From Tanypteryx hageni (lineage: Eukaryota > Arthropoda > Insecta > Odonata > Petaluridae): DNA of 64,000 nucleotides. The notes below the pieces were generated by a model that made no database searches, was not told where the DNA came from, and worked only from the letters and a program-made list of their open reading frames with translations. The stretch covers positions 176,001,956 through 176,065,955 of the forward strand of contig CM054113.1 in NCBI GenBank assembly GCA_028673005.1. Direction: 5' to 3'. Shown piece by piece: positions 24,483-35,836 of the stretch (position 1 is its first letter; each line of letters starts with the position of its first letter). Position numbers and translations under genes: made by a program.

Positions 24483-24558
24483 GCTGATGCAGCGTAGGCA
24501 AAGGTGGCGGCAATAATAGCCAATAATAGAATTGGAGGGGAAAATGTTGCTATACAAT

Positions 24559-24839
24559 CAGTGGTTCATAATTTTTCGGTTTGAGGGCCGAATAACTCAT
24601 TTCCCCGCTCCTGGCTGGCTATAAATACCACTTCGCGGGCCACAAGAGGTCGAAAATCCAGTTGAGGAATAATTTAAGGAAACTATAGGGTTAAGTTAGG
24701 GGCAATCTTATCTAATTAGTTTTAAATAGACGAAATATATTGTCTCTCCTATCTTCATTTTATGTTACATTTTGTCCTTTAATTGCTAAACTCATGGCGG
24801 GCCGGATGTGGCCCGCGAGCCGTAGTTTGAGTATCATTG
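24559..24839. mobile_element. hAT-like MITE, about 281 bp
   Basis: Starts cagtggttcataattttt and ends gtagtttgagtatcattg, with gcgggcc and ggcccgc near the two ends. The 8-bp flanks agree poorly (4 of 8), so boundaries are approximate. Confidence 0.5.
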
Positions 24840-24847
24840 TTTTACAT

Positions 24848-26702
24848 CCTTGGAAAGAAAGCGAATTGTGAGGAAGAGATAAAAGGTGTGCTGAAGGACA
24901 AGAAAGGGAGGAAAATAGGTAGTCTAAAGATACTTCGTGCAATCAGAGGTCCCCGCTGTCAGGCTCTCGGTAAATCATCCCAAGCATATGGTCCACAGTC
25001 GTAATGGGAATTCATCGAAGCACACTTTTGGCATGCTTCTCTTAACGATCCTTTCCTATCGATGGAGTCACAGTTGGATGTCTTTTACTGCTTCTTGGCA
25101 ATTTCTGCCCTTTCTTATGTGGCATTGAGAAAGGGGCGCACTCGGTGAGTTACTCATACAGTCTCACATCGCTGTCTCCAATCCATTCTCCACAAAAACC
25201 TCCTCCTCCCTCACATTTCGCGTTTGAGAGATCGAAAAATAGGACAGCAGTTTGCCCACGGTAGTTCCACTACGTTTATCGTTGAGGAAATTTCAATCGT
25301 GTGAATTGCGCATTCTAATAGAGTTCGGTGAATATATTATCAAGTTATAAGAGGTTAGTTCTTTCGTTAATTAAATATAATCAACGTTCACTGTAAATGT
25401 TATTATTTTTCCATTTACGGAAGTAGGTTTTACTCCTAGAGGTTTGGATAGATAACAAATCTAGGATCAACGCAGTAATTCAAACCAATAGGTTAGTTTT
25501 CATTTTTAATCGATCATTATATTTATATCCGTCGAATTCTATGATTATCAGGGGCGTAACTACTATGGCGCAAAGGGGCGCCGCCGCATTCAGTCCCTGA
25601 GCCTAAACCATCTTTAGGGTCATCTACGTGACTTAGGAAGGCCGAGGCTTGAGGCTCCCCGCTTAAAGTTCGTCTCAATCTAACATAAGTAAAAAGAACT
25701 AAGGTGCGTGGGACGTGAAAAAATTTTGCTCTAGATGTGTGTTGTAAGCAAGATTAAAATTGGATGACTGATAAGTTTAATGTTGTTTTAGTCTTCAAGC
25801 GGAGAACAAAGAGAACCCCTGTATATGAGAATGCATATCGTTCTCTACTCTGCGTCTCGATTCTCTCACTCATAACGCAAGCATACACAGATCCCTTTAA
25901 TTAATTTTCTGGCTTTTGTGCATCTGCGTTTAAGCTCAGGCCTCCATTTGGTCGATCGTGTACAGTCTGACTTGTGAAAGATTTTTTACAGTTAAAGGAT
26001 TTTTATTTGAAAGTTTTCTGGCCAATAGATCATATTAAAATAGTTTTGCGAATTTACTAGAATACAAAAGTGTACTATTGAAATATCAAAATTAAACCCG
26101 ACCGCGGGATCTACGGTGGGCAACCGTACCATAAAAGATACATATATGTATAACATATAACTATGATGCGGAGGAGATGGGCTTCAAAGAAATATTTTGC
26201 CCTTTGTATCATACCAGCTAAATTTTTGTTTATCTGTCTTGCTAAAAAAACTGTTTGTTCGTTTCGGGTATATTTGCCCAAATAATGGTTGTGCAACTCA
26301 TTTTAAGAATTTTTTAAAATTTTCATTCATCAGGGTATCGTATTTTGCTAAGATTTAAAAATGTAAAAAATTGCCGTATTTCGTATAGTTTTTCTGATGT
26401 TCCACAAAGAGTTAGATTGTGCACTGCGTAATTTTATGATGATATACTTCTCTCCTACACATTTCTATTTTTTTTTCGCAGCATCAGTCGTTTTCTTTAA
26501 ATGTAGTCTTCATTTATACTCATCTGTATAAGCACTCCAAATTATAAACTGTTTGTTCGTGTTCGTTTTAATTCTGATGATGCATTTTCCAGCCATTAAC
26601 ACCGTTTCGTGCCAAATAAAATAATTTGGTGCTGAAAATGTTGCAAAAAATAAACAAAATACAGGATCTTTGCGTTTTGGAGGTCATCCACCAAAAAGGT
26701 GA
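24848..26702. other. Non-coding DNA with one repeat; no gene recognised
   Basis: Apart from the dispersed repeat at 25549-25829, I see no gene, RNA or element ends. Reading frames are short and without motifs. Confidence 0.5.
25549..25829 (+). repeat. Third copy of the cagggg-ended dispersed repeat
   Basis: Diverged relative of 6324-6577: begins caggggcgtaac and shares gctctagatgtgtgtt, attaaaattggatgac and gtcttcaagcggag. It continues past tgtatatga without the cagtggcggatt insertion, so it marks the uninserted state of that site. Confidence 0.55.
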
Positions 26703-26710
26703 CTTGCAGG

Positions 26711-29700
26711 CAGTGGTGTGCTGGAGCCGGCTCGCGCGAGTCGGTTGTTAAATTTTCAAGAATTTTGCGAGCCGGTTGTTAAACACGGCAATGATTATAA
26801 ACATAAAGTATGAAAATATACAATTAAATAAATTATATTAAAACAAAGGTATTAAAAACTCAAAACTCATCACTTCCTAATTATTTTATTTTACTGCAAT
26901 TTACTATTATCTACCCAGATAGCACGAAAATTTTCGCATCCAGCGACAAGGATTGATGATTTGGATACAAAGCATTCCATATTAAACGAGCGAGAAGAAA
27001 AAAATTTCGAACCTAAGGAAGCAGCGTCTATGTCCGCTCTTTCCCATGCCTCAAGCGTGTGCGACACACCTTCTGCGTCCGAAATTTTCATTAAGTTTTC
27101 TTATCGCTACGGCTCTGATTTATGTGCTTTCAGAGAGTGAATATGTAAGCCAATGCGGTCTGCTTTCGTTCTGTGGTTCCTTGCTGTCTGTGTTTACGTG
27201 TTAGTATTTTTTTAATTTTTTTTCTATCTCGGACCTGGCCGTAGCAGTGCTTACTCGGGCCCCTCAGGCCTCTATCTTTCGTGCGCTGCGTCTCAGACTT
27301 TCATAATGCTCTCATCTTCCTGGCTCGCATACGCAGCAAGAAGAAATCGTTTTCTCGGCTCAACATTCTTTCTATATTTCAGGAAAACGAGACGCTGCAG
27401 CATTGATGAAAGAAGTCACTCAAACAACTCCTCGTCGAGCTATAAAAGTTAAAAAAAGCTTATAAATTTTCAACATTACTACTCACACTATACACCGGAG
27501 AAGAAGCGCTGGCGCTTCTTGTTGAGAACGACCTGATAAAGTCGCAGTACATTAACATTAGGAAAGGTGCAATTTCTTTACGTGTCTCATTAATTTCGTC
27601 TCTCTTCCCCCTTCCCAATACAAAGTAATGTTCTCCAGCTTTCAACGCACGAGTAAAAGTATTTCGGGACTTTGTTATCTTCTCACCTTCTAAGCTCACA
27701 CATTGTAACCAACTCGTGATTTTCTGTCAATTAACTAGGCAATCTGTCATACAATTGCATCGGGGTTCATAGATAAAATGATACATAAAACCAAATGTTC
27801 AGAAATGCGTACGAAATATTTTTTCGGACTACATTCGGCTTTTCGCCCACAGAACGAACTGTTTTGAGGGGCATTTGAGCGATAAGCTTGTATATGGTGA
27901 CTGAGTAAATCAGTGTTTTTGTGAGTGGTGTTCCAGTAAGTTGCAATGCTTTTCTGGAAAAGTGTTGCCATGATACCTTGATTTCTTCATATAACGGAAG
28001 TTATGGGTGTAAGCTGAAAAATAAGGTAAGTGGTTTAGCTCAAAATTTCCGTTATTTTTTTAATTATACAAAGAAATCATTAACAAAAGTTTTGACGTTA
28101 AAATGTTGAACAATAATAAAAATTTTGCTTAATCGTTAGAAATTATTTGTTAAAATTAACATAATTAAAATTAGAAGTCGTACTTTTAATTTACAAAATG
28201 CTACTGCATTAATCGCATCAAAAAATTGAATATAGTGATAAATAATTTTTCAGATCCTGATCCCAAAAGTGTCAAAACGACAGGGTAATCTATTAAGTTT
28301 TTTAAATGTGAAGACGGTGAAATCAGACACGGAATATAATGATAGTAACGAAAATCATTGTGGAGCGTCGAAGCCAACGGAACCAAATTTCGAACCAGTT
28401 GAACGACCAGTCAGTGAAGAAAAACCATCATGTTCGTCAATGAAAGAAATAGATAATCTTGCCCTCCCGGATTGTTGGAACGAAAAACAAACAAGTGTAT
28501 TTATAGAACAGTACAAATGGCTTCAAGTAAAGGAAGGTAAATTAGGATGTAAGAATTGTTCAACAGCTCAGCATTTAGGAGTGACAGCAGAAAAGCATGT
28601 CCATCTGTCGAAGGAATGGAGCGCATATTTAGTAACCCCAAATGGCAGTAATAAAAGTACTAGGCAAGCTTCTCTAAGAAAAAAATTAGGGAACACGATG
28701 TTTCTAAAGCCCATATTAAAATTCATGATTTGTTAAAAGAATCGGCTGACTCAATTTCTAATTTAGTACACAAACTAAATAATGAAAATATTGATGCTAC
28801 CGTAAAAATTTCCAATACTGTTTACAGTTTGGTAAAACGTAACAGGCCTTTATCCGATATTGACGCGGCATTAGAATTACAAAACAAAAATGGCGTAGAT
28901 ATAGGCAATTGTTTGCATTCACGATACAGTGCAATAAGAATAGCAGCAAATATTGCAAAAGAAATTAAAATGAAGATATTTAAGAATATTATAGAAGAGA
29001 ATGCCAAAATATGTATCATAATTGACGAAGCATCTACAATTTCGAAAAAAAGCACTCTAGTGATTTATCTCCAGTGCGCAGTTCAATCCGCTTCCGCACC
29101 AGTCATGTTATTTGTCGCTTTAAAAGAATTGGTGTCAACCACAGCAGAGTGTATTTTTAATACATTACTTTCTACTTTAAATGATTGTGGATTTAACAAC
29201 GAATACATGAAAGCTAATTTAATCGCATTTTGTTCTGATGGTGCTAATACAATGTTGGGAAGAAAGTCTGGAGTAGCTACTAGGTTGTTAGAAGATTTTC
29301 CTAAAATCGTTATTTGGCACTGTTTAAATCATCGATTGCAATTGTCACTCGACGATTCAATATCCTAAATAAAACAAGTTAATCATTTAAAAATATTTTT
29401 AGATAGGATTTATAGTATTTATCACCAATCTAATAAAAATCAAACCGAGCTAGAAACTGTAGCTAAAGAACTTGAAATTGAGATTATTAAAATTGGTCGG
29501 GTACTGGGACCAAGATGGGCGGCATGTAGTTTACGACCTGCTACTGCTGTATGGCGCGCATATCCTGCGTTATATATGCATTTTTCTCGTTCTTCTTCTT
29601 ATTATGGTCTGGCAAAGAGGTTCGCTAACATTAATTTCTTGCAAGACCTTGCTTTAATGATTGACATTCTTGAAGAATTTTCATTACTTTCAACTGCACT

Positions 29701-30807
29701 GCAGTCAAGATCAACTAACATTCAGAAAGCGCAAAAATTAATCAAACGCACCATAAGAGCTTTGGAAAATTTAAAGGTTTGTACTGGAAAGCATGAATCT
29801 CAAGTTGAAGATTTAATTAAGTCAGATAAGTTTAAAGATATTCCATTTAACAAAAATAATAAATTCATTGCTCTTCCTAGGAATATGTTATTAGAAAATA
29901 TAATTCAACACATGAATTTCCGTCTTTTATCAGACAGAAACAATGATGAAAGCATTTATAATTATTTAGATTTATTAGAACCATCTACTTGGCCTTATGA
30001 AGAACTAACTTCACCATGGATAGCTGGTGAAAAAAAATTGCATCATTTAAATGAAATTTTAAAATATGAAATTGATTTGAACGATTTTCGGGATTTTGTA
30101 GATAATAATCTAAAATCAAGCAATGTTTCAATTCCTGCAACTATACAAAAAGCTAAAAATATAGTTGCACTATTGCAATCAGTAGTGCTGAAGCTGAAAG
30201 ATGCTTCAGTTTAATGAACATAATTTGTACGAGGGTGAGAAATAGTTTGACAGTAGATCACATCTCGGAATTAATGACGATAAATTTATTGGGAAAAGAG
30301 TTAGTGGATTGGGATGCAACTCCATTTGTCAAATCATGGTTGAATCGCAACCATAGATTGGCTACAGATACAAGAGTTCGGCAAAAATCAACGAAAGCAT
30401 TCTGTGAGAATCAACTGGCCATATGGAATTTACAATAAAGAATATTGAATATTTTACTATTGTTGTAATTTGTATTTGTTGTAAATCAGTACAATTTATA
30501 AAAAACTTATGTACCTATATGCGTTCATTGTTGTTAAAAATTTACCAGCACACCACTGGTTATAAATGTATTAAATATACAATATAATAATCATTAATGT
30601 TATTAAATTATTTAAAATAAATATTCAATTTGTATTTACGATATTGTCTTGTTTATATGGAAATATTTTCATAATCTTTCGAAGAACAGATAATGCAAAC
30701 GCAGGACCATCAGAAACGTAATCAATTAGATGGCAGGTGGGATACATAACTGCCAGGGGCGGCGATACGAGCGAGCCGGTTGTTAAGTATTTGGCAGCAC
30801 ACCGCTG
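26711..30807 (+). mobile_element. hAT transposon, 4.1 kb (KIAA1586-like)
   Basis: Left end cagtggtgtgctgg at 26711 and right end gcagcacaccgctg at 30807. Both are flanked by cttgcagg (26703-26710 and 30808-30815), a perfect 8-bp target duplication. The target on the right is the tail of a minus-strand LINE. A second right-end-like motif, ccagcacaccactg, lies inside at 30545-30558 and is the exact inverse of the left end, so about 250 bp may have been added beyond the original end. The interior holds about 1.5 kb of non-coding DNA and then a broken transposase. Confidence 0.85.
28269..30438 (+). pseudogene. hAT transposase (KIAA1586/ZNF862-like), broken
   Basis: Domain order is complete. A zinc finger has LGCKNCS and, after a frameshift, [12 protein letters not shown]. 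The catalytic core has [14 protein letters not shown] (first Asp), [16 protein letters not shown] (second Asp) and [10 protein letters not shown]. The C-terminal dimerisation motif is [13 protein letters not shown] with the catalytic Glu, followed by [15 protein letters not shown]. Three lesions are visible: a one-base slip in an A run near 28680, an in-frame TAA at 29366-29368 and a frameshift near 30170. The stretch 29369-30214 is continuous and in the same frame as 28730-29368. Few lesions suggest fairly recent inactivation. Confidence 0.87.
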
Positions 30808-30810
30808 CTT

Positions 30811-30972
30811 GCAGGGTATCTACATCTACATGCTACCCTGCAGTTCACCACTCTGGTGGGTGGCAGGGAGTGCTGTGCACCGAGGCCTACCTAACAGTTA
30901 TCACTCACGGGTTTGTCTTTCCTGTTGTAGTCTCGTATTGTTCTTGGAAAGAATGGGCCTATGTAACTCGGT
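30811..30972 (-). mobile_element. LINE 3' end, minus strand
   Basis: Reverse complement of the LINE tail seen at 22330-22437: ctacatctacatgctaccctg, then ggtgggtggcaggg and cctacctaac. It lies immediately after the hAT target duplication and head to head with the plus-strand LINE piece that follows. Confidence 0.75.
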
Positions 30973-31745
30973 AGTTCGTAGTAAAATTAGACTTTTTGCC
31001 GATGATACCGTTCTATATAAAGAAATAAAAAACCAGGAGGACCATCAGTGACTGCGTGAAGACTTAAGAGCCATTTCAGCGTGGTGCAAAGAATGGCAAG
31101 TTGAAATTAATTACACTAAATGTGTCGCAGTTACGTTCTGGAAAAGTAAGAACATTGAAGTAGGTTTCGAGTGTAAAATAGATGGAATAATATTCAAGCA
31201 TCTGAGCATGTAAAATATTTAGGAGTAACCATTTGCCGAGATCTTTCGTGGAAAATGCACATTCGGCGAGTTATAGGCGCGGCCTTTCATAGGTAGAATA
31301 GAAAAAGTACGTGAAACATGTTACTTATTACTGGTTAGACCACAAGTGAAAAGAGTGCAACGCAGAGATTCCAGATTCGTAAAACAAAAGTACGAACATA
31401 AGGAAAGCGTCACCTCATTATTGAGGGATTTGAACTGGGTACCACTGGAGGATCGTAGATTGAACTCAAGGTTGCGGCTTTAGGAGAAATATAGATCGGA
31501 ATGTCTAAAAGACGAGGTTGTAGGAATAATTGAAGCACCAACGTATATAGGCAGGAACGACCGTGACGTTAAGATACGTAAGATCGGTTGTAGGACGAAG
31601 CGTTATCTAGGCTAGTTCTTTCCGAGGACAATACGATATCACAATAGAAAATTTCAACCTGCGATAAACAATATTTAGGTAGATTTTGGTGCATTGCACC
31701 CCCTGCCACCCACCAATTAGGTGAATTGCAGGGTGACATGTAGAT
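30973..31745 (+). mobile_element. LINE reverse-transcriptase fragment, internally deleted
   Basis: Starts inside the polymerase: RLFADDTVLYKEIKN carries the F-A-D-D active-site motif (Asp codons 31001-31006). Then come LREDLRAISAWCKEWQVE and YLGVTICRDLSWKMHI. An internal deletion joins this to LLVRPQVKRVQRRDSRF and the same C-terminal tail as at 19258, ending with the FFPRTIRYHNRKFQPA text and a gtagatgta tail. Stops (for example after NQEDHQ) and frameshifts show it is dead. Family-level placement (Jockey/CR1/I-like) is uncertain. Confidence 0.8.
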
Positions 31746-31758
31746 GTAACGTTCCGTC

Positions 31759-32240
31759 CTACATACTTGAATTTACTTTAAATATATGCGACGTAATTTT
31801 CAATGGTTCCATTTTAATCAAAATATCAGCATCAGAATGCACGTTAGATTGCCATAAACCTGGATTTGTCAAATATACGCATTGTAGATTTATTCCTGTA
31901 TTTCCACCTGGGTGATCTGCTTCATCTGGTCCCACAATCTCTTCTATAGTTGTTTTTACTGGAGACAGTTTCGATAGAATAAACTTCATGTGGAGTCTCA
32001 CTAGCTTCGTTTTTTTGTTTTCCTGGATAATCAGCCTCTTGAACTATTATAGCCATTTCACTGGCTTCGATTTCCTCACCTTTTTGTTCTATTTTCATGT
32101 ACTTCATTTCTCTAACTTGACTTGCTTTGTCAATTATTTTTATGAAATTTTTCTTTCTGCTCTTCGTTTTCTGCTTCTAATTCCAACTTCCTTTTATCGT
32201 AGTGCGCGCTTGATTTCTTCTTTCTAAATATGATGCCGAT
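31759..32240 (-). pseudogene. Possible protein-coding fragment, unidentified
   Basis: On the minus strand, charged peptides follow one another in shifting frames: KRKLELEAENEEQKEKFH, then MKYMKIEQKGEEIEASEMA, then TTIEEIVGPDEADHPGGN. Glu/Lys-rich composition and continuity across frames look more like decayed coding DNA than chance. The first piece resembles the coiled tail of MADF/Myb-type regulators linked to Harbinger elements, but I cannot confirm a family. It could also be noise. Confidence 0.3.
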
Positions 32241-35200
32241 ATAACTTAAGTTTGAGGATCCGCAAATATGACTACGCTTATTGCGTCCACGGCCCGACCC
32301 TTGTTTGAAGAGAGCCCTACTCTAGCGCAATGCATTTTTCAATACAAAGGAAAATTGGAGGAATCCTTGAATCCTACGAGGGATTTCTTCATTATAGCGT
32401 CTCGCCGTAGGCGCGAGAAAACGGGCGGTAACACGATTATGTAATAAAAAATCCGTAGAATATTGCGACTATAGATGTGATTTGGCGTATAAAAATTTTT
32501 TGCACTGATATGCCTGACCAACTATTGCAATTTATTACACCACACGTCTATCACTGCACTGTCTGCAGCTAGCAGACCCCGTGCTTTTCTCCAATGGGTC
32601 GTATATTGCTCATAAGGAATCTATTTGTTATTAACTTCATCACTATGCATTTCATGCGGACAAAGTTGCAGGAAAGGATTCATATTGCACAAAAAAAGAC
32701 CACGCAAAGATAGCTATTTGTTGTCATGACAATTATTGTGTCAAATGTGAAATTATGTTGCGCAAAAACAAGAGAAAATAAGGTTAAAAATCAAGTAATA
32801 CCAAGTTATCAATTGCCTACTAATTTTCGATGATAATACATGCATTTTTATGCTCCATCTGGGAACAAGGCGGTTGAGGGGCGCCAAAATATTTATGTAC
32901 TTGCCTATAGCGAAGAACATATTGCAAAAGCAGGCGATGAGTTTGCAAAATAAGGATATAGAGAGAGAACAAACTTAGGTCGCTTATCGTAAGAGTCGCT
33001 ATGGAAGATTTAGATGGAAAAAAATAACGGATTTCAAAAATGAAAAATTAACAATTTTTATTTAGAAGAGACTTAGTTTTTGATGAGATGGCGCTGGAAG
33101 TCGAAATACCTTTGATGTCATTCGAGCGAATTTTCTGAGTAACAGACGATAGACCAAAAGAAGTTGTTAGAATATATATCGTCGAGAACGATATCCATTA
33201 TGTGCCACCTTAATATTTTTTATTTAACGGTGGCGGGACACTTTTAGCGAAATCAAGGTGCTAAGTCTGCGACAGATTTAGTAATAGACATTATCGAGAT
33301 GGAGATTAGATCGAGGCATTCATCCTTCCGTTAGGAGAGGTCAAGCACCTATGTACGTCCAACGCCTTTGGGAGCAGATTTGGCGAATAAAGGTAGCGCT
33401 CAAGAGAGAGATTGTGAACAACGTGCGCGGAAGAGAGGCGCCAGAAAGATTGCCAGGGTACGGAGGGGTGCCGTAGAGCCTCCAGGGTGCGGAACGTAAA
33501 TTTATTTATTGGTACGTAAAAAGTAAAACAATTACTACAAAAAATTGAAGGATGTTTTGCCTTTTAAGTGATAAACTATATTGCCAGCTAACATTTACCT
33601 ACTACGAAGCAAAGTACAGATATATGAAAGCGCCCCCTAGATTATAGCGCCCAGCTCGCCGGTGTCTCTGTGCGGCCCTGGCAACAGCTGAAAGAATTCA
33701 GTAAATTAAATATTATAAAAATAATTCTTACGACGCGATATAAATCAAGGAATACCCAATACATCTGAAATTCTTCCGTTAAAAGAATACGTAGAGAAGA
33801 ACAAGACGACGACAACGTAACAGAAAATCACGATTAGCACATGTTCTTCGTTATTCTTAATTTACAGTGTAGATTAAGTTGCTCTTGGACCATAAAGGAA
33901 TATTTGTTATTCATATATATGAAAAAAATCTTCTGGAGCAATTCTATCTTTGACAGATAGCATTGGGAGACGTGGCCAAAACATTATATTAATTTTCATA
34001 AATTGACAACAAGACAGGAAAGAGGTACGATTCATGTGTGCATACATGCAAGGTAGAGGCGATCTTGACTTATTATTTAATCCTGTCAAAAAAAAAGAAA
34101 AATATGAATGGCTTAGTATAATGTGTAATGCCCGCAAAACGATAGATCAAAAATGATGCCAAGGAAATAATGAATTTTTTATTTTCCGATTTATCTTCTA
34201 ATCAGTTGTAGTTGATCAAACGATTTAAAGTTAGTTTTAAAGTACCTCACTCGAGTTAATTAATTGTAATCTTTACGTTCACGTACGTTCCTTCGTCGTA
34301 AATTATCCATTTCCTTTCACTTACAAAGCTCTTTGAGTATACGAAAGAAAAATAAACGAATTAACGTTCATGTCTTCATCGTAGATAATACATTTCCTTC
34401 CGCTTGCTAATTGCTGCATGCATGCGAAAGGAAATGAAAAGTATTTACGTTATAATAGCACATCTTGTTTAAGTTGCAGTGTCGAAGGAAACTTGAATGG
34501 ACGCTTTTTCATGCAAGTACGTGTTCTTTTAAATGGATTACCCCTCTCGGATTTCCCATAATCACTTCCTTTATTCGGTTAGCTATACGCATCCATACAC
34601 ACGTATGTGACGTAAGCAAGTAGTCTATACGAACATGTAATTTTTTCCATAAGACATTAAATTTGCGCAACTAGATATCGCCCAACGCGATTTCCAAGAA
34701 CATAACTCCCGCGTTGCTCAAGGGACTGCTGTAATCTCACTTGGACATAATCTTTAGCACATTTTTGTCTGTTTATTTATGAAATGAAAAATTTTACATT
34801 AAATTTGATGTCGCTGAATTAAAAATTTATCTTTGGCATCGATTTGCCTCGACAACAAAATACCAGTAACTTATTTATAAGTATGATTAAATAGAGGTAA
34901 AAAATGCTCAGTTTTTTATGTAATTGAAATTCTTTAAGATAAGTTATATCATTGCGGCGTAAGGACACAAGATATCCAGAGCTTATCCAATATAACGTTT
35001 TTACTTTGGAGGACGTAAGCAGCTTGTGCCGCCGTAAAGCTGTTGAACTGACCAGATACGCACTGCAGAATGACCACAATCAGCGGTCATTCGCATTCGG
35101 TGAATTTATTACAAGGGTCGAAGCCTTAAAACTTGAATTTGTATTTTATTTACCTGGCCAATTAATTGCCACACGAGTTACCGCGCACCGAATCCAAGCA

Positions 35201-35394
35201 ACGGGGTGACCTAGTTTATTTCTGCTTTGGATCGGATTGGCGTTCGTCGGTTCAAATTAAACAGTTCGCCGAAATGAACGGATAGAAAATGAATTTTGAA
35301 GCTGGTGAAGATATCTTTCGAAGTATCCTTATCTCATAAAAGTTACAGGGACGTTGACATGCTTGTTATTATGGGTCAGAGTGATACAGAGCTC
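32241..35394. other. No gene recognised
   Basis: About 3.2 kb upstream of transporter copy 3, AT-rich with GC-richer islands near 33300-33480 and 33640-33680. Reading frames are below 90 codons and lack motifs. Likely contains regulatory DNA for copy 3, but nothing specific can be named. Confidence 0.5.
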
Positions 35395-35563
35395 AGTAAC
35401 ATCGGCGTCGTTCATTCAGAGCAGAGTTCGAAATGAGTGGAAATTGAGTGAATATTTCAACATATGAAAGTGCAAAAGCGTTCTTTTTTGTGATTACTAT
35501 CGTTGTTGCGACTCGACTAATAAATTCCCGTGTAATTCGGATTTTAAAAGTGCTGGACTGCAG
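35395..35563 (+). promoter_or_regulatory. Candidate 5' untranslated exon and start site, copy 3
   Basis: A good donor cag|gtaatt ends at 35563 and a good acceptor ttgcccag ends at 35696, leaving an untranslated leader (35697-35763) directly before the ATG. Upstream, ctcagtaac at 35392 resembles an arthropod initiator (tcagt). No TATA box was seen. The exon start is a guess. Confidence 0.35.
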
Positions 35564-35763
35564 GTAATTATAAGTACGTATTATTTAGAAGACCAATGTG
35601 AAAGTTGATATGTACTAGTTATTGCTGTGCATTGAAATTTGTTTGTATTAAAATAAATATAATATGATTTTATAATCCTTGCCCAGGTTTAAATCGTGCT
35701 CGTCTGAGGAATCCGTATGAATAAAAGGATATTAATAGTGGCATAATAAAGGAAACATTAAAA

Positions 35764-35836
35764 ATGAAGTCTAATTCCTCAAGAACACCTCTAACTATGA
35801 AGCAAAAGTTACCTCAATATATCGCGGCAACCGCAG
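35764..35836 (+). CDS. Tret1-like: Coding exon 1 of transporter copy 3
   Basis: Encodes MKSNSSRTPLTMKQKLPQY and five more residues, plus one base of a split Ala codon, with donor gtgag at 35837. Alignment to the other copies through LTMKQK(L/M)PQY fixes the start and splice site. Confidence 0.84.

Noticed and set aside
24212..24523. Reading frames of 60-91 codons on both strands through the AT microsatellite
   Set aside because: Tyr-Ile repeats encoded by a dinucleotide run; not genes.
34952..35209. 85-codon plus-strand frame upstream of copy 3
   Set aside because: No motif, no splice-supported context and an overlapping opposite frame of the same length; probably chance.
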